Below are positions 23,119 through 37,421 of a stretch of DNA of 64,000 nt, piece after piece. The notes under the pieces were generated by a model. It had not been told where the DNA came from. It saw nothing but the letters and a program-made list of their open reading frames with translations, and made no database searches. The position numbers and the translations under genes are program-made. The stretch spans positions 31,874-95,873 of the forward strand of contig NW_027018067.1 of assembly GCF_032854445.1 (NCBI RefSeq), read 5' to 3'. This stretch comes from Liolophura sinensis (lineage: Eukaryota > Mollusca > Polyplacophora > Chitonida > Chitonidae). The first letter of the stretch is position 1. Every line of letters starts with the position of its first letter.

Positions 23119-26100
23119 GACGTCGTCTGGGCTACCGAAGGGCACATAACTTATAATGAAAAGTTGAATATAGTAATGACCAGTCGCGATTGTACATAGT
23201 TAATGTAGCCGATTTCAATTAGACAAAAAACCAGGCAAAAATCCAAAAGTGGAAAAACTGTTCCAATGCTGCTGGTAAGAGGCTAATCCGACGTATTTTT
23301 TGACGAGAAATCGAATGGTGCAAACCACGTTGCTCTTCGACCAATACTTTTGGCTGTAGCCACAAATGAATAATCATTGATGTCAAGATCACGTGCCCAG
23401 CAACGGCTCTTACTCCATGGAAACCAAGGAAATTTGCAATTTTTCAACAGCTGGGGATGCCTGACCCAATTGCGCATCTTTTGGCACCTTATTGATGTGG
23501 GTCAGTGTTCAATTGTACTTTTTACAGCGGACTGTATCAAGTACCTTGTGTTTTTTTTATATACAAATGGTGTGGTTTTTCTACATGTAGATAAAGACAT
23601 TGAGTTTGTCTTCGACTTAGAAGTAAGACATTTGCTGGGTGAGTTAAATGGGCTTGGCCCAAAGATTTGACGTCGTCTGGGCTACCGAAGGGCACATAAC
23701 TTATAATGAAAAGTTGAATATAGTAATGACCAGTCGCGATTGTACATAGTTAATGTAGCCGATTTCAATTCGCAAAAAGACCAGGCAAAAATCCAAAAGT
23801 AGAAAAACTGTTCAAATGCTGCTGGTAAGAGGCTAATCCGACGTATTTTTTGACGAGAAATCGAATGGTGCAAACCGCGTTGCTCTCCGACCAATACTTT
23901 TGGCTGTAGCCACAAATGAATAATCATTGATGTCAAGATCACGTGCCCAGCAACGACTCTTACTCCATGGAAACAAAGGAAATTTGCAATTTTTCAACAG
24001 CTGGAGATGCCTGGCCCAATTGCGCATCTTTTGGCACCTTATTGATGTGGGTCAGTGTTCAATTGTACTTTTTACAGCGGACTGTATCAAGTACCTTGTG
24101 TTTTTTTTATATACAAATGGTTTGGTTTTTCTACATGTAGATAAAGACATTGAGTTTGTCTTCGACTTAGAAGTAAGACATTTGCTGGGTGAGTTAAATG
24201 GGCTTGGCCCAAAGATTTGACGTCGTCTGGGCTACCGAAGGCCACATAACTTATAATGAAAAGTTGAATATAGTAATGACCAGTCGCGATTGTACATAGT
24301 TAATGTAGCCGATTTCAATTAGCAAAAAGACCAGGCAAAAATCCAAAAAGTAAAAAAACTGTTCCAATGCTGCTGGTATGAGGCTAATCCGACGTATTTT
24401 TTGACGAGAAATCTAATGGTGCAAACCGCGTTGCTCTCCGACCAATACTTTTGGCTGTAGCCACAAATGAATAATCATTGATGTCAAGATCACGTGCCCA
24501 GCAACGGCTCTTACTCCATGGAAACCAAGGAAATTTGCAATTTTTCAACAGCTGGAGATGCCTGGCCCAATTGCGCATCTTTTGGCACCTTATTGATGTG
24601 GGTCAGTGTTCAATTGTACTTTTTACAGCAGACTTTATCATGTACCTTGTGTTTTTTTATATACAAATGGTGTGGTTTTTCTACATGTAGATAAAGACAT
24701 TGAGTTTGTCTTCGACTTAGAAGTAAGACATTTGCTGGGTGAGTTAAATGGGCTTGGCCCAAAGATTTGACGTCGTCTGGGCTACCGAAGGCCACATAAC
24801 TTATAATGAAAAGTTGAATATAGTAATGACCAGTCGCGATTGTACATAGTTAATGTAGCCGATTTCAATTAGAAAAAAAGACCTGGCAAAAATCCAAAAG
24901 TTGAAAAAACTGTTCCAATGCTGCTGGTAAGAGGCTAATCCGACGTATTTTTTGACGAGAAATCGAATGGTGCAAACCACGTTGCTCTTCGACCAATACT
25001 TTTGGCTGTAGCCACAAATGAATAATCATTGATGTCAAGATCACGTGCCCAGCAACGGCTCTTACTCCATGGAAACCAAGGAAATTTGCAATTTTTCAAC
25101 AGCTGGGGATGCCTGACCCAATTGCGCATCTTTTGGCACCTTATTGATGTGGGTCAGTGTTCAATTGTACTTTTTACAGCGGACTGTATCAAGTACCTTG
25201 TGTTTTTTTTATATACAAATGGTGTGGTTTTTCTACATGTAGATAAAGACATTGAGTTTGTCTTCGACTTAGAAGTAAGACATTTGCTGGGTGAGTTAAA
25301 TGGGCTTGGCCCAAAGATTTGACGTCGTCTGGGCTACCGAAGGGCACATAACTTATAATGAAAAGTTGAATATAGTAATGACCAGTCGCGATTGTACATA
25401 GTTAATGTAGCCGATTTCAATTCGCAAAAAGACCAGGCAAAAATCCAAAAGTAGAAAAACTGTTCAAATGCTGCTGGTAAGAGGCTAATCCGACGTATTT
25501 TTTGACGAGAAATCGAATGGTGCAAACCGCGTTGCTCTCCGACCAATACTTTTGGCTGTAGCCACAAATGAATAATCATTGATGTCAAGATCACGTGCCC
25601 AGCAACGGCTCTTACTCCATGGAAACCAAGGAAATTTGCAATTTTTCAACAGCTGGAGATGCCTGGCCCAATTGCGCATCTTTTGGCACCTTATTGATGT
25701 GGGTCAGTGTTCAATTGTACTTTTTACAGCGGACTGTATCAAGTACCTTGTGTTTTTTTTATATACAAATGGTTTGGTTTTTCTACATGTAGATAAAGAC
25801 ATTGAGTTTGTCTTCGACTTAGAAGTAAGACATTTGCTGGGTGAGTTAAATGGGCTTGGCCCAAACATTTGACGTCGTCTGGGCTACCGAAGGCCACATA
25901 ACTTATAATGAAAAGTTGAATATAGTAATGACCAGTCGCGATTGTACATAGTTAATGTAGCCGATTTCAATTAGCAAAAAGACCAGGCAAAAATCCAAAA
26001 GTAAAAAAACTGTTCCAATGCTGCTGGTATGAGGCTAATCCGACGTATTTTTTGACGAGAAATCTAATGGTGCAAACCGCGTTGCTCTCCGACCAATACT

Positions 26101-26970
26101 TTTGGCTGTAGCCACAAATGAATAATCATTGATGTCAAGATCACGTGCCCAGCAACGGCTCTTACTCCATGGAAACCAAGGAAATTTGCAATTTTTCAAC
26201 AGCTGGAGATGCCTGGCCCAATTGCGCATCTTTTGGCACCTTATTGATGTGGGTCAGTGTTCAATTGTACTTTTTACAGCAGACTTTATCATGTACCTTG
26301 TGTTTTTTTTATATACAAATGGTGTGGTTTTTCTACATGTAGATAAAGACATTGAGTTTGTCTTCGACTTAGAAGTAAGACATTTGCTGGGTGAGTTAAA
26401 TGGGCTTGGCCCAAAGATTTGACGTCGTCTGGGCTACCGAAGGCCACATAACTTATAATGAAAAGTTGAATATAGTAATGACCAGTCGCGATTGTACATA
26501 GTTAATGTAGCCGATTTCAATTAGAAAAAAAGACCTGGCAAAAATACAAAAGTTGAAAAACTGTTCCAATGCTGCTGGTAAGAGGCTAATCCGACGTATT
26601 TTTTGACGAGAAATCGAATGGTGCAAACCGCGTTGCTCTCCGACCAATACTTTTGGCTGTAGCCACAAATGAATAATCATTGATGTCAAGATCACGTGCC
26701 CAGCAACGGCTCTTACTCCATGGAAACCAAGGAAATTTGCAATTTTTCAACAGCTGGAGATGCCTGGCCCAATTGCGCATCTTTTGGCACCTTATTGATG
26801 TGGGTCAGTGTTCAATTGTACTTTTTACAGCGGACTGTATCAAGTACCTTGTGTTTTTTTATATACAAATGGTGTGGTTTTTCTACATGTAGATAAAGAC
26901 ATTGAGTTTGTCTTCGACTTAGAAGTAAGACATTTGCTGGGTGAGTTAAATGGGCTTGGCCCAAAGATTT
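23119..26970 (+). repeat. 7-monomer higher-order repeat, copy 1 (M43-M49)
   Basis: 3852 bp, linker classes 5 1 6 2 1 6 2. Markers in order: ctggggatgcctgaccc in M43; cgactc and ggtttgg in M44; gtatgagg, atctaatgg, cagcagacttt and T7 in M45; a class-2 linker with agttg plus an M43-like right part in M46; ggtttgg and caaacattt in M47; cagcagacttt with T8 in M48; aaaatacaaaagttg and T7 in M49. Each recurs 3851-3852 bp downstream. Confidence 0.93.
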
Positions 26971-29900
26971 GACGTCGTCTGGGCTACCGAAGGGCACATA
27001 ACTTATAATGAAAAGTTGAATATAGTAATGACCAGTCGCGATTGTACATAGTTAATGTAGCCGATTTCAATTAGACAAAAAACCAGGCAAAAATCCAAAA
27101 GTGGAAAAACTGTTCCAATGCTGCTGGTAAGAGGCTAATCCGACGTATTTTTTGACGAGAAATCGAATGGTGCAAACCACGTTGCTCTTCGACCAATACT
27201 TTTGGCTGTAGCCACAAATGAATAATCATTGATGTCAAGATCACGTGCCCAGCAACGGCTCTTACTCCATGGAAACCAAGGAAATTTGCAATTTTTCAAC
27301 AGCTGGGGATGCCTGACCCAATTGCGCATCTTTTGGCACCTTATTGATGTGGGTCAGTGTTCAATTGTACTTTTTACAGCGGACTGTATCAAGTACCTTG
27401 TGTTTTTTTTATATACAAATGGTGTGGTTTTTCTACATGTAGATAAAGACATTGAGTTTGTCTTCGACTTAGAAGTAAGACATTTGCTGGGTGAGTTAAA
27501 TGGGCTTGGCCCAAAGATTTGACGTCGTCTGGGCTACCGAAGGGCACATAACTTATAATGAAAAGTTGAATATAGTAATGACCAGTCGCGATTGTACATA
27601 GTTAATGTAGCCGATTTCAATTCGCAAAAAGACCAGGCAAAAATCCAAAAGTAGAAAAACTGTTCAAATGCTGCTGGTAAGAGGCTAATCCGACGTATTT
27701 TTTGACGAGAAATCGAATGGTGCAAACCGCGTTGCTCTCCGACCAATACTTTTGGCTGTAGCCACAAATGAATAATCATTGATGTCAAGATCACGTGCCC
27801 AGCAACGACTCTTACTCCATGGAAACAAAGGAAATTTGCAATTTTTCAACAGCTGGAGATGCCTGGCCCAATTGCGCATCTTTTGGCACCTTATTGATGT
27901 GGGTCAGTGTTCAATTGTACTTTTTACAGCGGACTGTATCAAGTACCTTGTGTTTTTTTTATATACAAATGGTTTGGTTTTTCTACATGTAGATAAAGAC
28001 ATTGAGTTTGTCTTCGACTTAGAAGTAAGACATTTGCTGGGTGAGTTAAATGGGCTTGGCCCAAAGATTTGACGTCGTCTGGGCTACCGAAGGCCACATA
28101 ACTTATAATGAAAAGTTGAATATAGTAATGACCAGTCGCGATTGTACATAGTTAATGTAGCCGATTTCAATTAGCAAAAAGACCAGGCAAAAATCCAAAA
28201 AGTAAAAAAACTGTTCCAATGCTGTTGGTATGAGGCTAATCCGACGTATTTTTTGACGAGAAATCTAATGGTGCAAACCGCGTTGCTCTCCGACCAATAC
28301 TTTTGGCTGTAGCCACAAATGAATAATCATTGATGTCAAGATCACGTGCCCAGCAACGGCTCTTACTCCATGGAAACCAAGGAAATTTGCAATTTTTCAA
28401 CAGCTGGAGATGCCTGGCCCAATTGCGCATCTTTTGGCACCTTATTGATGTGGGTCAGTGTTCAATTGTACTTTTTACAGCAGACTTTATCATGTACCTT
28501 GTGTTTTTTTATATACAAATGGTGTGGTTTTTCTACATGTAGATAAAGACATTGAGTTTGTCTTCGACTTAGAAGTAAGACATTTGCTGGGTGAGTTAAA
28601 TGGGCTTGGCCCAAAGATTTGACGTCGTCTGGGCTACCGAAGGCCACATAACTTATAATGAAAAGTTGAATATAGTAATGACCAGTCGCGATTGTACATA
28701 GTTAATGTAGCCGATTTCAATTAGAAAAAAAGACCTGGCAAAAATCCAAAAGTTGAAAAACTGTTCCAATGCTGCTGGTAAGAGGCTAATCCGACGTATT
28801 TTTTGACGAGAAATCGAATGGTGCAAACCACGTTGCTCTTCGACCAATACTTTTGGCTGTAGCCACAAATGAATAATCATTGATGTCAAGATCACGTGCC
28901 CAGCAACGGCTCTTACTCCATGGAAACCAAGGAAATTTGCAATTTTTCAACAGCTGGGGATGCCTGACCCAATTGCGCATCTTTTGGCACCTTATTGATG
29001 TGGGTCAGTGTTCAATTGTACTTTTTACAGCGGACTGTATCAAGTACCTTGTGTTTTTTTTATATACAAATGGTGTGGTTTTTCTACATGTAGATAAAGA
29101 CATTGAGTTTGTCTTCGACTTAGAAGTAAGACATTTGCTGGGTGAGTTAAATGGGCTTGGCCCAAAGATTTGACGTCGTCTGGGCTACCGAAGGGCACAT
29201 AACTTATAATGAAAAGTTGAATATAGTAATGACCAGTCGCGATTGTACATAGTTAATGTAGCCGATTTCAATTCGCAAAAAGACCAGGCAAAAATCCAAA
29301 AGTAGAAAAACTGTTCAAATGCTGCTGGTAAGAGGCTAATCCGACGTATTTTTTGACGAGAAATCGAATGGTGCAAACCGCGTTGCTCTCCGACCAATAC
29401 TTTTGGCTGTAGCCACAAATGAATAATCATTGATGTCAAGATCACGTGCCCAGCAACGGCTCTTACTCCATGGAAACCAAGGAAATTTGCAATTTTTCAA
29501 CAGCTGGAGATGCCTGGCCCAATTGCGCATCTTTTGGCACCTTATTGATGTGGGTCAGTGTTCAATTGTACTTTTTACAGCGGACTGTATCAAGTACCTT
29601 GTGTTTTTTTTATATACAAAATGGTTTGGTTTTTCTACATGTAGATAAAGACATTGAGTTTGTCTTCGACTTAGAAGTAAGACATTTGCTGGGTGAGTTA
29701 AATGGGCTTGGCCCAAACATTTGACGTCGTCTGGGCTACCGAAGGCCACATAACTTATAATGAAAAGTTGAATATAGTAATGACCAGTCGCGATTGTACA
29801 TAGTTAATGTAGCCGATTTCAATTAGCAAAAAGACCAGGCAAAAATCCAAAAGTAAAAAAACTGTTCCAATGCTGCTGGTATGAGGCTAATCCGACGTAT

Positions 29901-30821
29901 TTTTTACGAGAAATCTAATGGTGCAAACCGCGTTGCTCTCCGACCAATACTTTTGGCTGTAGCCACAAATGAATAATCATTGATGTCAAGATCACGTGCC
30001 CAGCAACGGCTCTTACTCCATGGAAACCAAGGAAATTTGCAATTTTTCAACAGCTGGAGATGCCTGGCCCAATTGCGCATCTTTTGGCACCTTATTGATG
30101 TGGGTCAGTGTTCAATTGTACTTTTTACAGCAGACTTTATCATGTACCTTGTGTTTTTTTTATATACAAATGGTGTGGTTTTTCTACATGTAGATAAAGA
30201 CATTGAGTTTGTCTTCGACTTAGAAGTAAGACATTTGCTGGGTGAGTTAAATGGGCTTGGCCCAAAGATTTGACGTCGTCTGGGCTACCGAAGGCCACAT
30301 AACTTATAATGAAAAGTTGAATATAGTAATGACCAGTCGCGATTGTACATAGTTAATGTAGCCGATTTCAATTAGAAAAAAAGACCTGGCAAAAATACAA
30401 AAGTTGAAAAACTGTTCCAATGCTGCTGGTAAGAGGCTAATCCGACGTATTTTTTGACGAGAAATCGAATGGTGCAAACCGCGTTGCTCTCCGACCAATA
30501 CTTTTGGCTGTAGCCACAAATGAATAATCATTGATGTCAAGATCACGTGCCCAGCAACGGCTCTTACTCCATGGAAACCAAGGAAATTTGCAATTTTTCA
30601 ACAGCTGGAGATGCCTGGCCCAATTGCGCATCTTTTGGCACCTTATTGATGTGGGTCAGTGTTCAATTGTACTTTTTACAGCGGACTGTATCAAGTACCT
30701 TGTGTTTTTTTATATACAAATGGTGTGGTTTTTCTACATGTAGATAAAGACATTGAGTTTGTCTTCGACTTAGAAGTAAGACATTTGCTGGGTGAGTTAA
30801 ATGGGCTTGGCCCAAAGATTT
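26971..30821 (+). repeat. 7-monomer higher-order repeat, copy 2 (M50-M56)
   Basis: 3851 bp. It follows copy 1 directly with the same monomer order and the same diagnostic variants. I noticed only about five differences in 3.85 kb: tgttgg for tgctgg near 28225, two fewer or extra A's in A-runs (M53, and near 29630), a missing g near 29905, and A-run length near 28750. That is close to 99.9% identity, which implies a recent duplication or strong homogenisation. Confidence 0.93.
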
Positions 30822-33800
30822 GACGTCGTCTGGGCTACCGAAGGGCACATAACTTATAATGAAAAGTTGAATATAGTAATGACCAGTCGCGATTGTACAT
30901 AGTTAATGTAGCCGATTTGAATTAGACAAAATACCAGGCAAAAACCCAAAAGTGGAAAAACTGTTCCAGTGCTGCTGGTAAGAGGCTAATCCGACGTATT
31001 TTTTGACGAGAAATCGAATGGTGCAAACCGCGTTGCTCTCCGACCAATACTTTTGGCTGTAGCCACAAATGAATAATCATTGATGTCAAGATCACGTGCC
31101 CAGCAACGGCTCTTACTCCATGGAAACCAAGGAAATTTGCAATTTTTCAACAGCTGGAGATGCCTGGCCCAATTGCGCATCTTTTGGCACCTTATTGATG
31201 TGGGTCAGTGTTCAATTGTACTTTTTACAGCGGACTGTATCAAGTACCTTGTGTTTTTTTTATATACAAATGGTGTGATTTTTCTACATGTAGATAAAGA
31301 CATTGAGTTTGTCTTCGACTTAGAAGTAAGACATTTGCTGGGTGAGTTAAATGGGCTTGGCCCAAACATTTGACGTCGTCTGGGCTACCGAAGGGCACAT
31401 AACTTATAATGAAAAGTTGAATATAGTAATGACCAGTCGCGATTGTACATAGTTAATGTAGCCGATTTCAATTCGCAAAAAGACCAGGCAAAAATCCAAA
31501 AGTAGAAAAACTGTTCCAATGCTGCTGGTAAGAGGCTGATCCGACGTATTTTTTGACGAGAAATCGAATGGTGAAAACCACGTTGCTCTCCGACCAATAC
31601 TTTTGGCTGTAGCCACAAATGAATAATCATTGATGTCAAGATCACGTGCCCAGCAACGGCTCTTACTCCATGGAAACCAAGGAAATTTGCAATTTTTCAA
31701 CAGCTGGAGATGCCTGGCCCAATTGCGCATCTTTTGGCACCTTATTGATGTGGGTCAGTGTTCAATTGTCCTTTTTACAGCGGACTGTATCAAGTACCTT
31801 GTGTTTTTTTTATATACAAATGGTGTGATTTTTCTACATGTAGATAAAGACATTGAGTTTGTCTTCGACTTAGAAGTAAGACATTTGCTGGGTGAGTTAA
31901 ATGGGCTTGGCCCAAACATTTGACGTCGTCTGGGCTACCGAAGGGCACATAACTTATAATGAAAAGTTGAATATAGTAATGACCAGTCGCGATTGTACAT
32001 AGTTAATGTAGCCGATTTCAATTCGCAAAAATACCAGGCAAAAATCCAAAAGTAGAAAAACTGTTCCAATGCTGCTGGTAAGAGGCTGATCCGACGTATT
32101 TTTTGACGAGAAATCGAATGGTGAAAACCACGTTGCTCTCCGACCAATACTTTTGGCTGTAGCCACAAATGAATAATCATTGATGTCAAGATCACGTGCC
32201 CAGCAACGGCTCTTACTCCATGGAAACCAAGGAAATTTGCAATTTTTCAACAGCTGGAGATGCCTGGCCCAATTGCGCATCTTTTGGCACCTTATTGATG
32301 TGGGTCAGTGTTCAATTGTACTTTTTTCAGCGGACTGTATCAAGTACCTTGTGTTTTTTTTATATACAAATGGTGTGGTTTTTCTACATGTAGATAAAGA
32401 CATTGAGTTTGTCTTCGACTTAGAAGTAAGACAACTGCTGGGTGAGTTAAATGCGCTTGGCCCAAAGATTTGACGTCGTCTGGGCTACCGAAGGGCACAT
32501 AACTTATAATGAAAAGTTGAATATAGTAATGACCAGTCGCGATTGTACATAGTTAATGTAGCCGATTTCAATTCGCAAAAAGACCTGGCAAAAATCCAAA
32601 AGTAGAAAAACTGTTCCAATGCTGCTGGTAAGAGGCTGATCCGACGTATTTTTTGACGAGAAATCGAATGGTGCAAACCGCGTTGCTCTCCGACCAATAC
32701 TTTTGGCTGTAGCCACAAATGAATAATCATTGATGTCAAGATCACGTGCCCAGCAACGGCTCTTACTCCATGGAAACCAAGGAAATTTGCAATTTTTCAA
32801 CAGCTGGAGATGCCTGGCCCAATTGCGCATCTTTTGGCACCTTATTGATGTGGGTCAGTGTCCAATTGTACTTTTTACAGCGGACTGTATCAAGTACCTT
32901 GTGTTTTTTTTATATACAAATGGTGTGGTTTTTCTACAAGTAGATAAAGACATTGAGTTTGTCTTCGACTTAGAAGTAAGACATTTGCTGGGTGAGTTAA
33001 ATGGGCTTGGCCCAAATATTTGACGTCGTCTGGGCTACCGAAGGGCACATAACTTATAATGAAAAGTTGAATATAGTAATGACCAGTTGCGATTGTACAT
33101 AGTTAATGTAGCCGATTTCAATTAGAAAAAATACCAGGCAAAAATCCAAAAGTGGAAAAACTGTTCCAATTCTGCTGGTAAGAGGCTAATCCGACGTATT
33201 TTTTGACGAGAAATCGAATGGTGCAAACCACGTTGCTCTCCGACCAATACTTTTGGCTGTAGCCACAAATGAATAATCATTGATGTCAAGATCACGTGCC
33301 CAGCAACGGCTCTTACTCCATGGAAACCAATGAAATTTGCAATTTTTCAACAGCTGGAGATGCCTGGCCCAATTGCGCATCTTTTGGCACCTTATTGATG
33401 TGGGTCAGTGTTCAATTGTACTTTTTACAGCGGACTGTATCAAGTACCTTGTGTTTTTTTTATATACAAATGGTGTGGTTTTTCTACATGTAGATAAAGA
33501 CATTGAGTTTGTCTTCGACTTAGAAGTAAGACAACTGCTGGGTGAGTTAAATGGGCTTGGCCCAAAGATTTGACGTCGTCTGGGCTACCGAAGGGCACAT
33601 AACTTATAATGAAAAGTTGAATATAGTAATGACCAGTCGCGATTGTACATAGTTAATGTAGCCGATTTCAATTAGAAAAAATACCAGGCAAAAATCCAAA
33701 AGTGGAAAAACTGTTCCAATGCTGCTGGTAAGAGGCTAATCCGACGTATTTTTTGACGAGAAATCGAATGGTGCAAACCGCGTTGCTCTCCGACCAATAC

Positions 33801-34671
33801 TTTTGGCTGTAGCCACAAATGAATAATCATTGATGTCAAGATCACGTGCCCAGCAACGGCTCTTACTCCATGGAAACCAAGGAAATTTGCAATTTTTCAA
33901 CAGCTGGAGATGCCTGGCCCAATTGCGCATCTTTTGGCACCTTATTGATGTGGGTCAGTGTTCAATTGTCCTTTTTACAGCGGACTGTATCAAGTACCTT
34001 GTGTTTTTTTTATATACAAATGGTGTGGTTTTTCTACATGTAGATAAAGACATTGAGTTTGTCTTCGACTTAGAAGTAAGACAACTGCTGGGTGAGTTAA
34101 ATGGGCTTTGCCCAAAGATTTGACGTCGTCTGGGCTACCGAAGGGCACATAACTTATAATGAAAAGTTGAATATAGTAATGACCAGTCGCGATTGTACAT
34201 AGTTAATGTAGCCGATTTCAATTCGCAAAAAGACCAGGCAAAAATCCAAAAGTGGAAAAACTGTTCCAATGCTGCTGGTAAGAGGCTAATCCGACGTATT
34301 TTTTGACGAGAAATCGAATGGTGCAAACCGCGTTGCTCTCCGACCAATACTTTTGGCTGTAGCCACAAATGAATAATCATTGATGTCAAGATCACGTGCC
34401 CAGCAACGGCTCTTACTCCATGGAAACCAAGGAAATTTGCAATTTTTCAACAGCTGGAGATGCCTGACCCAATTGCGTATCTTTTGGCACCTTATTGATG
34501 TGGGTCAGTGTTCAATTGTACTTTTTACAGCGGACTGTATCAAGTACCTTGTGTTTTTTTTATATACAAATGGTGTGGTTTTTCTACATGTAGATAAAGA
34601 CATTGAGTTTGTCTTCGACTTAGAAGTAAGACAACTGCTGGGTGAGTTAAATGGGCTTTGCCCAAAGATTT
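30822..34671 (+). repeat. Array block M57-M63, partly paired with M32-M39
   Basis: Seven monomers, linker classes 4 1 1 1 3 3 1. M57 resembles M29 in its 5' half (aaaaccc, ccagtgctg). M57 and M58 share ggtgtgattt and caaacattt, so they are close sisters. M59 ends in gcgcttgg. M60 matches M32 by cagtgtcc and caaatattt, and it has lost the ctacatgtag palindrome (ctacaagtag, 32934-32943). M61 matches M35. M62 and M63 match M38 and M39 and end in ctttgccc. Confidence 0.85.
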
Positions 34672-37421
34672 GACGTCGTCTGGGCTACCGAAGGGCACAT
34701 AACTTATAATGAAAAGTTGAATATAGTAATGACCAGTCGCGATTGTACATAGTTAATGTAGCCGATTTCAATTAGACAAAAAACCAGGCAAAAATCCAAA
34801 AGTGGAAAAACTGTTCCAATGCTGCTGGTAAGAGGCTAATCCGACGTATTTTTTGACGAGAAATCGAATGGTGCAAACCACGTTGCTCTTCGACCAATAC
34901 TTTTGGCTGTAGCCACAAATGAATAATCATTGAAGTCAAGATCACGTGCCCAGCAACGGCTCTTACTCCATGGAAACCAAGGAAATTTGCAATTTTTCAA
35001 CAGCTGGGGATGCCTGACCCAATTGCGCATCTTTTGGCACCTTATTGATGTGGGTCAGTGTTCAATTGTACTTTTTACAGCGGACTGTATCAAGTACCTT
35101 GTGTTTTTTTTATATACAAATGGTGTGGTTTTTCTACATGTAGATAAAGACATTGAGTTTGTCTTCGACTTAGAAGTAAGACATTTGCTGGGTGAGTTAA
35201 ATGGGCTTGGCCCAAAGATTTGACGTCGTCTGGGCTACCGAAGGGCACATAACTTATAATGAAAAGTTGAATATAGTAATGACCAGTCGCGATTGTACAT
35301 AGTTAATGTAGCCGATTTCAATTCGCAAAAAGACCAGGCAAAAATCCAAAAGTAGAAAAACTGTTCAAATGCTGCTGGTAAGAGGCTAATCCGACGTATT
35401 TTTTGACGAGAAATCGAATGGTGCAAACCGCGTTGCTCTCCGACCAATACTTTTGGCTGTAGCCACAAATGAATAATCATTGATGTCAAGATCACGTGCC
35501 CAGCAACGGCTCTTACTCCATGGAAACCAAGGAAATTTGCAATTTTTCAACAGCTGGAGATGCCTGGCCCAATTGCGCATCTTTTGGCACCTTATTGATG
35601 TGGGTCAGTGTTCAATTGTACTTTTTACAGCAGACTTTATCATGTACCTTGTGTTTTTTTATATACAAATGGTGTGGTTTTTCTACATGTAGATAAAGAC
35701 ATTGAGTTTGTCTTCGACTTAGAAGTAAGACATTTGCTGGGTGAGTTAAATGGGCTTGGCCCAAAGATTTGACGTCGTCTGGGCTACCGAAGGCCACATA
35801 ACTTATAATGAAAAGTTGAATATAGTAATGACCAGTCGCGATTGTACATAGTTAATGTAGCCGATTTCAATTAGAAAAAAAGACCTGGCAAAAATACAAA
35901 AGTTGAAAAACTGTTCCAATGCTGCTGGTAAGAGGCTAATCCGACGTATTTTTTGACGAGAAATCGAATGGTGCAAACCACGTTGCTCTTCGACCAATAC
36001 TTTTGGCTGTAGCCACAAATGAATAATCATTGATGTCAAGATCACGTGCCCAGCAACGGCTCTTACTCCATGGAAACCAAGGAAATTTGCAATTTTTCAA
36101 CAGCTGGGGATGCCTGACCCAATTGCGCATCTTTTGGCACCTTATTGATGTGGGTCAGTGTTCAATTGTACTTTTTACAGCGGACTGTATCAAGTACCTT
36201 GTGTTTTTTTTATATACAAATGGTGTGGTTTTTCTACATGTAGATAAAGACATTGAGTTTGTCTTCGACTTAGAAGTAAGACATTTGCTGGGTGAGTTAA
36301 ATGGGCTTGGCCCAAAGATTTGACGTCGTCTGGGCTACCGAAGGGCACATAACTTATAATGAAAAGTTGAATATAGTAATGACCAGTCGCGATTGTACAT
36401 AGTTAATGTAGCCGATTTCAATTCGCAAAAAGACCAGGCAAAAATCCAAAAGTGGAAAAACTGTTCAAATGCTGCTGGTAAGAGGCTAATCCGACGTATT
36501 TTTTGACGAGAAATCGAATGGTGCAAACCGCGTTGCTCTCCGACCAATACTTTTGGCTGTAGCCACAAATGAATAATCATTGATGTCAAGATCACGTGCC
36601 CAGCAACGGCTCTTACTCCATGGAAACCAAGGAAATTTGCAATTTTTCAACAGCTGGAGATGCCTGGCCCAATTGCGCATCTTTTGGCACCTTATTGATG
36701 TGGGTCAGTGTTCAATTGTACTTTTTACAGCGGACTGTATCAAGTACCTTGTGTTTTTTTTATATACAAATGGTTTGGTTTTTCTACATGTAGATAAAGA
36801 CATTGAGTTTGTCTTCGACTTAGAAGTAAGACATTTGCTGGGTGAGTTAAATGGGCTTGGCCCAAAGATTTGACGTCGTCTGGGCTACCGAAGGCCACAT
36901 AACTTATAATGAAAAGTTGAATATAGTAATGACCAGTCGCGATTGTACATAGTTAATGTAGCCGATTTCAATTAGCAAAAAGACCAGGCAAAAATCCAAA
37001 AGTAAAAAAACTGTTCCAATGCTGCTGGTATGAGGCTAATCCGACGTATTTTTTGACGAGAAATCTAATGGTGCAAACCGCGTTGCTCTCCGACCAATAC
37101 TTTTGGCTGTAGCCACAAATGAATAATCATTGATGTCAAGATCACGTGCCCAGCAACGGCTCTTACTCCATGGAAACCAAGGAAATTTGCAATTTTTCAA
37201 CAGCTGGAGATGCCTGGCCCAATTGCGCATCTTTTGGCACCTTATTGATGTGGGTCAGTGTTCAATTGTCCTTTTTACAGCGGACTGTATCAAGTACCTT
37301 GTGTTTTTTTTATATACAAATGGTGTGATTTTTCTACATGTAGATAAAGACTTTGAGTTTGTCTTCGACTTAGAAGTAAGACATTTGCTGGGTGAGTTAA
37401 ATGGGCTTGGCCCAAACATTT
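34672..37421 (+). repeat. 5-monomer block M64-M68, rearranged relative of the 7-monomer unit
   Basis: Linker classes 5 1 2 1 6. M64 is an M40/M43-type monomer with a private tgaagtc change (34933). M65 (35222-35770) starts like M47 and ends like M45 (cagcagacttt, T7). M66 has the M49 linker (atacaaaagttg) joined to M46-type right-hand variants. M67 is M47-like. M68 starts like M48 but ends with gtgtgattt, gactttg and caaacattt, as in no member of the 7-monomer unit. The block reuses the same monomer types in a shortened order. Confidence 0.8.
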
